From Cubamyces lactineus (lineage: Eukaryota > Basidiomycota > Agaricomycetes > Polyporales > Polyporaceae): a stretch of 64,000 bases of DNA. The notes beneath the pieces were generated by a model, which was not told the DNA's origin, searched no databases, and saw nothing but the letters and a program-made list of their open reading frames with translations. A program made the translations under genes and the position numbers. Numbering within the stretch: position 1 is the stretch's first letter; every line of letters starts with the position of its first letter. Shown here in pieces: positions 21,646 to 34,296 of the stretch. Where the stretch lies: contig JACDTU010000022.1 in the NCBI GenBank assembly GCA_022376465.1, forward strand, positions 186,001 to 250,000. The letters run 5' to 3'.

Positions 21646-23023
21646 AGTTCCACGGCCTCCCGAGGTCGACGCGCTGTATCGAGCGGTGCGACTTTATATG
21701 TCTTTGAAGGGAATGAAAGGGTGTATCTTGCGGCATTCGTACCACGAGCTCAGATCTTCTGACGAGTACGAACCCGAGGATTGTCCGTCTAGTACCAAGT
21801 CGGATGACCCCTGACCAACGATTGCAGTGCGCAAGGGGGCCCGTAAAAGCCGTATCGTCCAGGAGGCCATGCCTTGTCGGGGCGAAGGAGCGTTGCTTCG
21901 GCACGTGAGAGCTCAAGGCAAAGCTGGTAGGGTGAGGCGCTTCCACTTCTACGACGACGCGCCGTCCACCGCTCCGCCTCGGAGCGGGTGCATGGCGCAA
22001 TCGACCATGCTCGCCGCGAAGGCTGGGGGCGACGCAGAACGTCCATGAGCCTGAGGTCTATCCGAACGGCTCGGGGGCGTCCTGACACGGCGCGCGCTCG
22101 CCAAGGCAGTAGTGCGTAGGGAACAACTTCGCGTCGATACTGCACACGCGATAAACGCCGATCCATATGTGCGCACTTGCTTGTTCATGGGCCCCGGCTG
22201 TGTTGGCGCTCCACTGCCCATCGGAGCGTTGAATTCGACAAGCGGAGCGTGAAGTCGCACTGTGTGCTTCGAAGGGCTTCGAGTACCTGAGACATAATGA
22301 TGAGCACCTGCCCGTACACATCCTCGACAAATCGATGCGCACGACGCGCGGATTCGTTCTCAGCTCGGCGGCACTCTGTCCAGGTGCTCAGGAACATGGC
22401 GCGCTGGCGAGCCGCAGAGACTCCGAGTCGGAGATATGATCGGAGGTTACATGCAGCATTGTTGGAATTACAGGACGGGTTGCCTGGCTCGTGGGATCGT
22501 CGAGCACGCCACGACACGACGCCCCCGCACAGGAAATGGCGGACGAGATGCCCCCGGGTGTAATGTAAGTCACCATACAGATTGGCGGTGGTGTTTGAAC
22601 GTGATCGGTGCCTTGCACACAACTATGTCATGGCTGATCGAGAGCATGCCACCAGCCCGTTCAGTAATTTGTGGGCGTCACGGCCGCGGGAGAGTGTACC
22701 AGACGCCGGCTTGAACTCAAAACATACCTTGTAGTCTTACATTTGCAATCTACGGAGCGCCGTATCGACGCTGCTTGCTGCATACAGGCTCAAAGTACCA
22801 AAGGTACGGAATCGCTAACTTGACTAGCCGTCGCCACTTGCGCTGAAGAGCACATCGGAAGGCTGCACATGTCGTCAAAGCACAGATAATTCAACAGATG
22901 ATACATTCGACAAATATTACCAGATACAACTACAGATGAGCACCGGGAAGATGCAAGCCTAGACATACGATGCCGAAGAGATTTTGATGCTGCCGCAGTA
23001 CGCGCGCGCGCGCACTAGCCGTC
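21646..23023. other. Intergenic esterase-La protein
   Basis: Esterase promoter and 3' end of the La gene. Open frames on both strands between 21.8 and 22.7 kb lack recognisable domains or codon bias. A short CG run (23001-23013) lies just beyond the La stop. Confidence 0.45.
21693..21698 (-). promoter_or_regulatory. TATA box of the esterase gene
   Basis: TATAAA on the minus strand about 50 bp before the ATG at 21645. Confidence 0.45.
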
Positions 23024-25012
23024 CTATGAGTCGCCGTCCGTCTTCGCCTTTTTCGAGCTCTGGATGACAGGCACGCCTTGTCCACGGACCCCGACGTTGG
23101 GCCCGCCGTCGGGCTCGACCGCGCGCTTCCGCTTCTCGCCCGTCTGGGTGTCTCCGCTCGCAGCGGTCGCAGCAGCCGCTGGTGCGCTCGAGGTGCCCGT
23201 CTTTTCTGACCGGTCGCCTCCATTCCGGGCACCGCCACGGCCACCACCACGGCCACCACGGCCACCGCGTCCACCACGACCGCCACGACCGCCGCCCCTG
23301 CCACCCTTGCTGTCGCGGTTTTGCGAGAAGGAGAGCGCCCGCTTGGCGGCAGAGGCTGCCCGCTCGAGCTGGAATGCGCGTTCTTGCTCCTCTGTAGAAT
23401 CGATGATGGATGGTGAAACGCGTCAGGCGGGATGTGCTTCCATGGAGGATGGAGAGCCGTGGGTGCACTGACCGTCAGGGATCGACCATGTGATGTCCTT
23501 TCCGCTGAGTTTCTTGAGGTTCTCCTTTATGTAGTTCACGTCGTCCTCTGACAGCGCCTTGTCGAAGCCGACGAGGCCCCAGCTGTCACCTTTGGTATAC
23601 TTCACGAACGGCGCGCGAGCAAACCGCTCCTTAAGGGTACCCTGGACAGCCATGAGCCGTAAACACCGCAATTTATCACGGCCAGATACAGTTAGGCATA
23701 CCTTGATCTCGTCAAAGCTGACGTCGTCGCCGGCGCCCTCGAACTTCAGGGATGCACCCTTGACGAAGGGAACGTCCTCGGGCTTCACGCTCCCGCCGTC
23801 CTCTTCGTGCACCCGGATCTTGTTACCAAGGAACTCGAGATAGACCTCGGGCTTGGGCTTGTCCTTGCCCTTCTTGTCGCCCTTCTCCTTCTCCGCCATC
23901 TCCTTGAACGCGTTGAACCCCTTCCGGCCCGAGCCCGCAATGCTCTGGCGCCGCAGGTCTGCGGCCTTGCCCGTGAGACCCTTCTCCTTGATTTTCATGT
24001 CGCAATACGCCTCCCTGCGGAGGTTCGGTGGCGATCAGCGATAGCATTCGCGCGCCAGGCAGCGCGGCACTTACTTTGACATGATCAGCAGCTCCTGGCC
24101 TTCCCAGGACGGCTTCGGGTCAGCGTTGAGGAACGCCTCCACCGATTTGTAGTCGGCAAATTCGACAAACACGGAGCCCTGCCCGCACATGCACGGCAAA
24201 CGTCACCGCATCTGAGTTTCTTCCCTCTCCGTGAACGTACTATGGGCAGATGGACACACCTTGAACTCTTTCGTGCCGTCGACCCGCCGCATGCGCACGG
24301 CGTTCGTCTTGCCGTACCTGTTGAAGAACTCCTCGAGCCGCTTCTGCAGCGTGGGGTCCTCCTTCCCAAAGCCCTTCTACTACCCATGCGTGAGTGAGCG
24401 GTCCTCCAGACGGACGGACGAGCATTTCGCTGCCGTGCATTGCGCGACGCACCGCATAGACACTCCGCTCGAACTGGCCCTTGGGCGGCTGCACCTCCGT
24501 CCTCCTGCGGACGTTCTCGCCCGCGGCGTCGACCTCGAGCTCTTCGCTGAGCTGCAGCGCTTTGACGACCCACTCGAGGCCGAGCGGCTGGAACTCGCGC
24601 ATGCGCTTGAAGGATGCGACGGTCTTGATGGGCACCCAGTGCTCTGCGTTCGCGGTGTGCAGCGTCCACATGAACCTGGATATGTGTGCCTTGCGGTTAG
24701 TGCGGGTGAGGGAGGGGTGAGTGTGACTTGGAAAGACGCACTTGTCGAACGGCAGGTTGGAATCCGCGAAGTAGAACTCGACTAAATCGACAGATCCTCG
24801 TATCAGGAACCCATAACATGTCGTCGAATGCGAATGTACGAACTCTGGCGCACAGCACGGAGCATCTTGTCCTTTTCCTCCTCCTCAGACTTTGGCGCTG
24901 TAGATGCCTCGGTGTTCGAGGAGGCCGTGACGTCTGCGGGCTGAACGTCCTCCATCTTCTTCTCCTCGACCTCCTTTGCGCCGTTCGTCGCCTCGACAGT
25001 AGGAGCAGACAT
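23024..25012 (-). CDS. LHP1: La RNA-binding protein
   Basis: Eight exons (25012-24844, 24781-24742, 24675-24453, 24376-24260, 24178-24075, 24014-23702, 23641-23473, 23391-23024) give 500 aa. La binds the 3' UUU tails of new RNA polymerase III transcripts in the nucleus and protects and folds them. After an acidic N-terminus, the La motif is seen at about 50-130 ([28 protein letters not shown]), then RRM1 ([27 protein letters not shown]). A C-terminal xRRM-like domain follows ([26 protein letters not shown]). The tail has an RGG box of repeated GGRGGRGG and a basic KKAKTD end. Length and order fit genuine La better than the LARP families. A Pol III chaperone gene lies a few kb from two tRNA genes, which is probably coincidence. 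Confidence 0.88.
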
Positions 25013-27367
25013 CGTGGCAGCCAAAAAGGGACGGAAAAGTGAGCGAAATGCACGAAAAATCAAGAGCAGAGGATGCGCGGACAAGCGCCCGCTGGCCGTT
25101 CGTGTGATCGAGATTGAAGAGTAGACGCGGAATCTAATCTTATCTTAATGCGTAGGACTAATCTAACGAGATGATGATCAGGTATCGCTCCTTTCTCATC
25201 TGAATGCATCTTTCACCAAACCACTTCCACACCCTTGATTCACGACTTGGTCTCTGCACGCATTGAGACAATGCTGTTGATTGTCGCGATGCCCGTTCTC
25301 TCACGTCCTCGACGCATCCTCCGGTATCGAGCGGCGACAGAATGAACGGGTGAGAGCGTCCGCGTCTGAATCGGCCCGGGATAGCACACCTGCACCCAAA
25401 CCGCGCGCAGGGACTGAGAGAAAAGCGGGGGGTCGGAACATCACGTCGAATATCAAGGTACGCACCATACATCCATCAGCAGTCTACAGTCCGATTGAGC
25501 GGCGCTGAACAGTAGCAGACGTCGGCAGACTACATGCGAACTACGTGCTACTACATGCCGCAGTCTAAGGGCACGCTAGGCGCATCGTGGGGCACTGGCG
25601 CACCCAGCGGTGCCTGCGCCCACAAATTCCAGGCTGCAAGCATCACGCTCGATGGCTTCCTCCGGAACGGCGGGCCTCACAGCAACGGGCCCGGCGAAGC
25701 CATATCTCCGCAGCGCAGCGCCTGCTAATGCACCATATTGATTTAGTCTGCCACTCCGACTGCGGCCCTACGAGTTAATACTGATCCGTCCATAGTGGAC
25801 AACAGCCCTCGATGCGTGTCGGAGCCTGAGCTGTGCCAGAGGATCGCCGTCGCGAGCCACATGGGCGAGCCCGATGTCTGTGCCCCTGCGCTCCGGCGGG
25901 ACATTTTCCGTCGCTGGTGTGGTGATGGCTCATGTCAGAGGTGAGAGGTGAGAGGTGGCGCGGGTTTCGACACAGAGGCGCATGGTTGACAGATATGCTG
26001 TTTCCAACGCGGGCGACTGCACGCGACGGATAGGTGCCGACGCATCGTGGTCCCTGTTACCCATGGTGCCTGCCGTTTCGTGGGCTGGGGTCCTGTGCTT
26101 TTGCCCGCACGCGGCTCCGATGGGTGTGCAGGCGTTTCCACGGCTTCGTGCCAATCAAGATCATCCATCGTCCATCGTCCGCCCTGCGGCCTTCGGGCTG
26201 AGCACCCTAAAGCCACCCGTGCTCAGGAATCATCGTACTCCGGTTTCGAAGTTGTCTGGCACGACGAACGAGAGTGCGTCCACGCTTCTGCCGCGACCCA
26301 TGGAGAGCCGCGAAGTCGGGATGCCGCGCAACGTCGGCACCGCCAACACAGGCCCGACGGAAGTCTAACAGCGATCCCTGGCGCTTGAAGATATGCAGCG
26401 AGCGTCCAACAGGTGTTTGGTGGTCGCGCGCGGACATTCTTCTCTCCCCTATCTAGATGGGTGGCCGATCGATTATTTCCACCGATACCGATCCCGGAGA
26501 CGCTGGAGGCCTTCTGTGCGTCGAATCGTCTCTTCTTGCTGATTACAGAGTTCTGACGGACGACATACGCGTGTTCATCCGTTAGAGGTTCACTGCTGGC
26601 TTCCACGCTCGCGCAGTCTGGGTAACACCGCTCGGTGTGCTGCGAGTGGTGTGCAATCGCTGCGTACTCCAAGTGCCAGGTTGACGGGCAACACGTACAG
26701 ATGCTGCCTTCGCTTGACCGGGATTGGCGCCATCGTGGCACGACCGCGGAATGGGCGCGTTGAACGACTGAAGGTGCGCCGAACAAGTCGAAAGCGTCAA
26801 CCCAGCAAAGCTGTCAGACTGGCCCCATGGGAGCACCATTGTATCCGAACACGGGCATGTGGTATTGGACGCGGCGCTGCGGGACGTCTAAACGCAGATG
26901 GGGATTGGCTGGGGGTCCGTATGCGCCTAAATGGGCCGCACAGTCGACGCTGGAGACAAGCGAGGACCCGAAGGTAGGGCAGCGCGCGGTTCGGAATCGT
27001 GGGCGCGGGGGCGTCGAGTGGGCGAGGCTGGGAGGGGGCGAGGGGCGGAAAGGGGAGGAGGAGAGGATCTCTGAGCGTGCGAGGGAGGAGGAGAGGATCT
27101 CTGAGCGTGCGAGGGAGGACGCGGGGCCTGTGGACGCGAATGAACGGGTAACGTAATGCTGTCGAGAACGCGATGCCCGTTCGGGACGAGGGAAAGCTTC
27201 GATCCGAGTCGGCACGCGCGAGAATTGGGAAACGCCCTGGAGGGCAAAGTTCTGTCCCGGCTAAATCGCGCTGAGGAGGATATTAATGGACCTCCGGTTC
27301 ACGACCCGCAGCGTTTGGGAGCCCCCTCTTCAGTCTCCGCATCATCTGCCCCCCAGCGTCCCCTGCG
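25013..27367. other. Long divergent intergenic region
   Basis: About 2.3 kb between the divergent La and Zn2Cys6 factor genes. It holds both promoters and a 30-bp tandem duplication at 27061-27120. The open frames (for example 26223-26786 on the minus strand) have no known domain. Confidence 0.45.
27061..27120 (+). repeat. 30-bp tandem duplication
   Basis: Two adjacent 30-bp copies beginning gagaggatctctgagcgtgc differ at one base (last position). They lie about 250 bp upstream of the transcription factor start and could duplicate a binding site. Confidence 0.85.
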
Positions 27368-30300
27368 ATGTACTCCCCGTCCTATCCGCTCCCCGACCAC
27401 CTCCGCACCATGCATCCGCGATCGCACGTCCCCGGCGACCTCTACGCCACCCAGCAGCCTGACTGGCACATGCTCGCCCAGCAGCACTTTGCCGATCTCC
27501 ACATGCACCCCCAGTCCGTCCACTCGCCACATGTTCCATCTCCGCTATCTACCCCCTCCAACGGCGGCGGCAGCTCCCCCGTCGACTACTTCAGCATGCA
27601 GAGCATGCCACCGCCCCAGCAGCCGCCACAACAGCCATGGCCCATGCAGCCCTACCAAGGCGAGTCTCGCCCCTCATTTTGGCCGCCAGTCCATGCTCAC
27701 CCGCGCGCGAGATAGGCCAGCCAATGCCCGGTCCGTACGTGGAAGGTGGTAAGTATATCTCGGGCGCGCGTGCAGCGCCTCAAAAGGCAAGCGAACACGA
27801 GCCGTTAACGTGACCGTCGTCTCCAGGATTTGTCGCGCAAGTAAAGACGGAAGCTAACGGCATCTCGCCCCTCAACGCGCTATACAGCCACGACAACGCC
27901 TATCTGCAAGACCCTTCCAGCTTCAATCTCGATCAGTATGTCCACCAGCGCGGCACGGACGCGGGTGGTGGTTCCACTGGCCCCGACCGGAACAAGCGAG
28001 GCGTTCGCCAGGCCGCCAAGCGTCTGGGCGCGTGCGCCCGTTGTCGGCGTCTCAAGGTGACGTCGAGGGATCGATTCCTCTTCTGGGCGTGCGCTCATAT
28101 CCAGGCGCGCGTAGATGAAGTGCACATTCACCAACCCCACCGACGACATATGTTCGCGCTGTACCGCAGGCAACTACGAATGTCATTTCCCTGGCCGCAA
28201 GCCGCGCTCGCCAGGGTGAGCGCTCATCCTGCGGCTGTTGTGCTCAGTATGTTCGAAGCGCTGAGCGTTGTTCCACAGCATGCGTGTCGTCCTTCAACAG
28301 CAAATACGCGAGAAAAACGCCATGATTGACAAAGTTCTCAGTCAAGTAAACCCGGGTCCCACGATGCCCACGCCGCTTGCGCTCGTGCCCGCCCGTCTCC
28401 CGCTCACAGAAGAGGAGCGCAACAAGTACCGCGACGTCCTCGCCTACCTCGAGCGTGCCGCCACGCAGGCTGGCGCGCGCATCGGCGGCGATGGTCGCCC
28501 CAAGTTCGATATCTCTGCACTCGAAGACCCTTCCGAGGTCGAGTCTGATAGCGAAGAAGATATGGGCGAAGGCGGCGCGGCGAGCCCGAACAGGGGCGCC
28601 TCGCCCAAGGGCGACATGCGTCCTATGGATACCATTCTCGAGGTCGCAGCACCCACTGGAATGATGGCCATTGCGGCGCTGGAGACGAGAAGTACTGCGA
28701 ATAAGGGCAACGTCGGCGATTCCTCCGCTAGCGAAGGAGGCTCGTCCAACAAGTCCACCGTCGACGGCGGCATCGCCAACGACACCTATTTCTTACCAGG
28801 TCCGTGACAATGACCACTATAATCTGTACGTTGGATGTTTACATTCAACGTAGGACCGTTCTCCAACCTCGAGTTGCGCCGCCTCATCGTGGAGCGACAA
28901 GCGGCACCCGACATCTTGCTTTCTGGCCTGCTGACTCCGGAAGACGTTGCGGCGTTGTTTCAAATGTGGGTCTTTCCCATGGTCCCTCGTGGTGCGACTG
29001 TCATACTGACATGCCTTCTTCGACTATGCAGTCACTATCAATGGATTAATGTAAGCCGTTGTTCGCCTCGACATATCAGCTGGCGCTCAACGATAGCACT
29101 ACAGCCGATCATCCCCATCTTGGACGAGAACATACACACGCCGGCTACCGTCCTCGCACGGTGCCCGTTTCTGTTCACCATCAGTAAGTATCCGAGTTTG
29201 ACGTTTCGTATATTGCGCAGCTAGAGATTGATCCGCTGTATCGCCAGTCTGCACCGTAGCTTCTAGGTACTATACGGAGAAGCCACACATCTACGGCATG
29301 GCGATCCACTTCGCAAAGGCCGCTGCTGCGAACACCATCATCGACGGATGGAAGACTGTCGAGATGTGTCAGGCGTTTGCACTGTGGAGCGTCTACAACC
29401 CTCCTGCGCGGCGCTGGGAGGAGGACCGTGCATGGTGCTACACTGGTATCGCGTTCCGGTACGCCCTCGGTCACCGTGGCGTCGTGTCTATTACTGACCT
29501 GGCGACTCCCAGGCTCGCGACCGAACTGAATCTGAGCCGTATTCCCGAGGGCGACCCTGTTGATGAGCGACAGGAACGCGAGATCCTCAACCGGACGAGG
29601 ATGTGGCTCATGTGCTACATCATGGACCGATGCCTGAGCATCCAGTCCGGCAAGGCGTGGATGGTTCAAGAAGACCACGTATGTCCTTCGAGCATCATCC
29701 TAGCTTTTACTAACTACCACCAATCTCACAGACGGTCCGCAACGTGTCGCAGTGGCTGCAACGATACAAGTACCACAACGCGTGCGACGGCTACCTGACG
29801 AGCCTGACGGAGCTGCTGTGTATCATGACGCGCTTCGTGGGCACGGTGAACCCTGCGTTCGGGACGAGCTCCGTGGAGTCTATCGACGTAAGTATCACGC
29901 ATTGGCACCTCCTTCTTTCCCTCCCGTCGCCTTCGCCTTCCCCGTTTCGTGCCGCTCTGCCCCGCGGCCCTCCTTTACGAGGCGTGGTCTGACTTTTTTC
30001 CTTGGCTTCCAGGACATCGACTTCGCCGCGCTCTACAAGGCATATGACGAGGAGCTCATGGCATGGAAGGACGTCATCGACGTTCGGCACAAGGGCGAGA
30101 AGACATCGAAGGGTGCGTTTCGAACCCTCTTCTAGCGCTCCCGCTCCTCTCTTCCCTCCCTGTTCTGACCGCAAGTGTATTTCTTTTCGGCGTTGTGCAG
30201 AGCCGGCCGTGGTGATGCAAATCACGCTCATCTACTGGTGCGCGCTATCTGCTCTTCTCTTCTCGTCGGCGTAGGTTCGCTGACGAGGCGTTGTCCACGA

Positions 30301-31344
30301 ACAGCGTCTTCAACTACTGCCGCCTCGTCATCTGCTGCTGCGGCCTGCAATTGATGTCGAAGCGGCGCTCGACGAGGCCGAACGAACTGTTTGCGGGGGT
30401 ACGTGCTCTGCTGTCTCGTTAGCGTATGGGTCTCATGCGAAGTGTGGTTGTGCAGTGCGTGCAGGCAGCGACGAGCCTCGTGAAGCTCATGGTCGAGGAC
30501 TTCGTCCCGACCGGATTCGTCCGCTATTTCCCCGAGCTGATTTACGTGCATTCTGCGTTCGCCGCCGTGGTGCTCATGAAGGTACGCCCCATCGTGCACA
30601 CACCCCACATCCGATGTGCGCATTCTCATTCGAAACCCCTTTACAAAGTGCCTGAGGCCGGAGTACAACATCTACCTGGACCTGCAGCAGGAAGAGCGCA
30701 TCGTCGGGCTCGTCACGAAGCTCTTCGAGGCGTGGACGTCCGACAAGCTCTCGCTCGACGAGAAGCACAACACGGCGCTCTACGCCCGCTTCCTCAAGCA
30801 GCTCATGGAGCCGCACCTCGCCCGCATCGCCGCGCGTCGTGCGCGCGCGGAGGCCGCGGCGCAGAACGGGGGCGACGGCCCAGACTCGCGCCATTCGCCT
30901 GGGCACTACCCCCACCACCCCCACCCCTACTCCCATAACGGCAGCGGCAGCGGCAACGGCAACGGCGCGGCGAACCAGCAGCCCGTGTCCCCGGTGACGC
31001 CCGACTCGACGTCCTCGATGTTCTCCCAGCCCGACCTGCACCTCGGGAACCTGTACGCGACGGACGTGGACGTGTCCAAGGCGGCCGCGGAGCTCGCCGC
31101 GTCGGGGATGCTGCCCCCTGACGTGCCCTGGGACCAGCTGTTCTCGTCCATGGTCGCCGATGGCGGCGCGGGTGCTGCTGCTGCCGCCGCCGCCGCCACC
31201 GCAGCAGCAGCAGGCGGAGGCGGGCTCGCGGGCGCGGCGGCGGCATTGAGCGGGCCGTGGGGCGGCGGGATCGTGAATGGGATGGCGGGCGACGAGTGTC
31301 TGGCGGCGATGATGGGCCTCGGGAGCGAGACGTGGTTCCTCTGA
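27368..31344 (+). CDS. Zn2Cys6 fungal-specific transcription factor
   Basis: Fifteen exons (27368-27659, 27716-27748, 27827-28056, 28115-28215, 28279-28799, 28854-28965, 29032-29050, 29105-29183, 29248-29678, 29732-29887, 30013-30112, 30201-30237, 30275-30398, 30456-30581, 30649-31344) give 1018 aa. The N-terminus is rich in His, Pro, Gln and Met. The binuclear zinc cluster (about 178-206) reads CARCRRLKMKC, then CSRC and CHFPGRK, with spacing Cx2Cx6Cx10Cx2Cx6C. A short linker (RVVLQQQIREKN) precedes an acidic Ser-rich stretch and the fungal_trans regulatory domain (PFLFTIICTVASRYY, AFALWSVYNP, RTRMWLMCYIMDR). The C-terminus is low complexity with runs of Ala and Gly. The first intron uses a GC donor. 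Target genes are unknown. It resembles basidiomycete C6 factors of the PriB type, but that is only a resemblance. Confidence 0.88.
27660..27715 (+). other. GC-AG intron in the Zn2Cys6 factor gene
   Basis: The donor is AAG/GCGAGT and the acceptor GATAG. Only this junction joins the Met/Pro/Gln-rich first exon in frame to the second exon (GQPMPGPYVEG) and on to the zinc cluster; the nearby GT leads to a stop. Confidence 0.7.
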
Positions 31345-34296
31345 GGAGGCGCACTGTTTCCTGCCTGGGTACGTATTCGCTGTCGAACGGTTTTGATTTC
31401 TTGCTCTTTCTGCTCTTTCTCTTTCTATTGTTTCTCCTACTCGCTACTCTGGGGTTCTGTGACGTCGGACTGTCGGTCTCTTGCTTTCGCTCTCGCGATG
31501 TCTGCTACGATGTATCCTAGTTCGCTCTGCTGCTCACTTCCCCTAGTCTCCGCCTCCGTAGCTCACGCCCCGCGCCCCCTCTCGCTTCTCGCTAGTGATG
31601 GTTTTGAAGCTCTGTCGATAGCACCGCACTGTATCGTTGTATATGTCTAGGTATCCGTATACGTAACTTATGCTATGTTGTAGACTACGGCGCGTTCCGG
31701 ATCCCGTCGGGTTGCAGCCACACCATGTCCACCTCTCTGTCTGTCGCCTCGCACGCATGTATGATATCTGCCGTACCTTACATTCCGAAGAATACTACTA
31801 CTAGCCCCATTCAAACGCGACACGGTATCGAGCTCCGTGCGCCATGGGATTGTCCGGGCGCGATTGCGGACAAGGCACTGGGTCATGGTACCATCCGGGA
31901 ACCCCTCTTCGGAAGCGCATTCGCGGCGCTCACACGGCACCGCGATAGAATCGCCTTCGCTGCTCGCCCCTCTGGGTGGTAGGCCCTAGGTACCAGCCGA
32001 CACCCGAAGGAAGGTTGCGGACATAGGCCCATATGGCTAGGGCACGCGTGTGCGGGGACGACGATCGTCTCGTCCCGCAGCACTGCTTCTCCGCTTTCTA
32101 TCGCCCGCCTTCCATCTCCCTGACACGCCTCGAGAGCGTCCCACTGCTGCTCTTTGTAGCCCATTACGAGGCCTGGCTGTCAGAGACGAAACATGCAGCA
32201 AACACGCACCGAGGCTAGCACGTCACCGCCCCCGCGTTCGCTCGCACAACGTCCGCCAATTCCACATCTAATGAACACGTTGTTCAAGTTGCTCGCCGGA
32301 GATCTCCTCGACATTGACAACATTGACGCAGCCGTATCGGCTTGAGTGAGGCGGTGGCGGGACGGGGCCTCACAAAGCTAGAGTTCGACGGCCCGTACCC
32401 ACACGGCCAGGCCGAGCCTGTGGACTGAGCGATAGATGGCAGGGCGCGCACCTCCCGGCGGTCCTTCACATGCCCAGCTGACCCAGCGCAGGAGTTTGGA
32501 CGCCTGCACAGGGTGCCTGCTCGCGGTGCGCGATTGGTTCCAGCTGTGCGCGCGTGGGCCGGGGCGTGTCGCCCGCGGGCGCGATTTGTCAAGCGCGGCG
32601 GGTTCTCGAGCCTCGCACTCCCATACGATATCGTCTGCGCGGCGGCCTCGTTGCAAGGCACTGCGCACTGGACAGAAGCACGTACGGCGCTCGAGGCTCG
32701 AGATTCGAGGTGGTGCCAGGCGGCTGCAGTCGTCCGCGAAGCGCCGTAGGACGACTTGGGTGGCACTGAATGCTCCATACAGTCCGCACCCACACACGAT
32801 AGACATGCAGACGTGCCACTACTGCGGCCGCGGGGCCTGCTGTTCAATGTTCAGTGCCCGCCGCGGCGCGATATCCCATACGTGCCGGTGCGTGCGTGAG
32901 TGCGCGCGCGCGTAGGTTCTGTCAGTCGCGGGGATGCGAACCCGGACGCGGGGTAGCGATCCTTCGAAGTGAAAACTAGCACGGGCGTCCTGAGGGCCAG
33001 GCCCCAGTTTGTACGTCTTGAGGGCGTACTAGGGTTCGTCGGGCGAAACTCTGCTACGACGCGCGGCATCCATTGAGTCATTGGTTTCGCAGGAAGGTGG
33101 CCTCCCTCGAGCCGCTCGACGTAGTCCGCGGAGACTAATGTGTGAGTCTGACCTCGCCGTCCGCAGACAGGCTCGAGTGGCGTCCGTGAAGTGTGGGCCT
33201 AGATCTGTGCTTGCAAGAGGAGAACGGATGGGGAAAAGAGGTGGCCAGAATTGAACTTCCACCTGGACCAATAACGGACGTAATTCGTACCCTACCCAAA
33301 GCGAGCTGCTGACAGACAGGTACGCGCGGATATTGGATACGTTGGCCGAGAGCATGGAACCCTCAGGGAGTTACCGAGCTCTGGAGAGGCCCTGAGGTGA
33401 ACAGAGCGGGCGGGTATGTTGGGTAGAAAGGAGTCCTGGACGGATGATCTGAGCGGGGTTGCAAGACCTTCCTGGCAGAGATCTGACCGCGCCTGGCCAG
33501 ATTCTGCATACATATCTCGGTGCCACATTGACGGACCTGTCTGACGAGATCTCATTTCAGCGCAACTTCGAGTGTGCCTGTCAAACCCACTGCTGGCAGG
33601 CGGAAGATACGTTCTGGCCTGGCGGAATATGCAATCAGAGAGCTGCCCTCGACGTAGGACGCAAGCGTGTGAGGACGGTATCCGTGAACAGAGCAGGCAT
33701 GTTCCGGCATTATTGTACAGGGCACGGGCTCTTCGGGAGGACCTGAGAACCCACATCGCCCTACAGACATGCCGTCAGCAATATTGTACCGACAAAGACC
33801 GAGGGCGGTAGCGGGGAGATAGTGGAGTGTGACTGGCCGACCTACAGACACACCCCAGCATCCACCCCGTCCAACTTGAACACACAGCCCGCGACAGCTG
33901 TGTGCAGGGTGTAGGGGTTCCTGGGCGAGTGTATGCGCCCCGACGACGTACCTTACTTCGTAAGGCCGTTGACCGACACCGGTACCTGTGGATGCATATG
34001 TACATGTGCGCCGCCAGTGTCTGACAATGATACACACCGAATAATATCTGTTGCACTTTTGGTGCTAGTTTTGTCGCCGAGGATGTATGCGGTGCTCTAG
34101 CTCAAGCTTGAGCCAACTGCGCGGCGGACGCGGCGATGAGGTTGGATTCGCCGGGCGGAGCGACGATCTCCGGCAACGCCCAGCGCGTCCGCCTCTGGAG
34201 TCTCTTTCCCGCGACCGCCACCGTCGACGTTCCCAAGCCTGTCTTGCACGTCTCCAGCGACCATCTCAGCCTCCAGCCTCAGTGACAGCCGCCAAC
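31345..34296. other. Large gene-poor interval
   Basis: About 2.95 kb, the longest spacer in the window. The first 300 bp are T-rich and look like the factor's 3' untranslated region. The rest has open frames on both strands (up to 187 codons, 32284-32847 minus), none with a recognised domain, start context or splice chain. No transposon ends or RNA genes were seen. Confidence 0.4.

Noticed and set aside
22185..22622. 145-codon minus-strand frame upstream of the esterase
   Set aside because: Arg/Ser/Cys-rich, no domain, several competing frames in the same place.
23001..23013. CG dinucleotide run as a possible regulatory or Z-DNA element
   Set aside because: Short and single; lies just past the La stop in untranslated sequence with nothing to support a function.
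32284..32847. 187-codon minus-strand frame in the gene-poor interval
   Set aside because: Arg/Ala/Ser-rich composition as expected of random GC-rich sequence, no motif, overlapping frames of similar length on the other strand.
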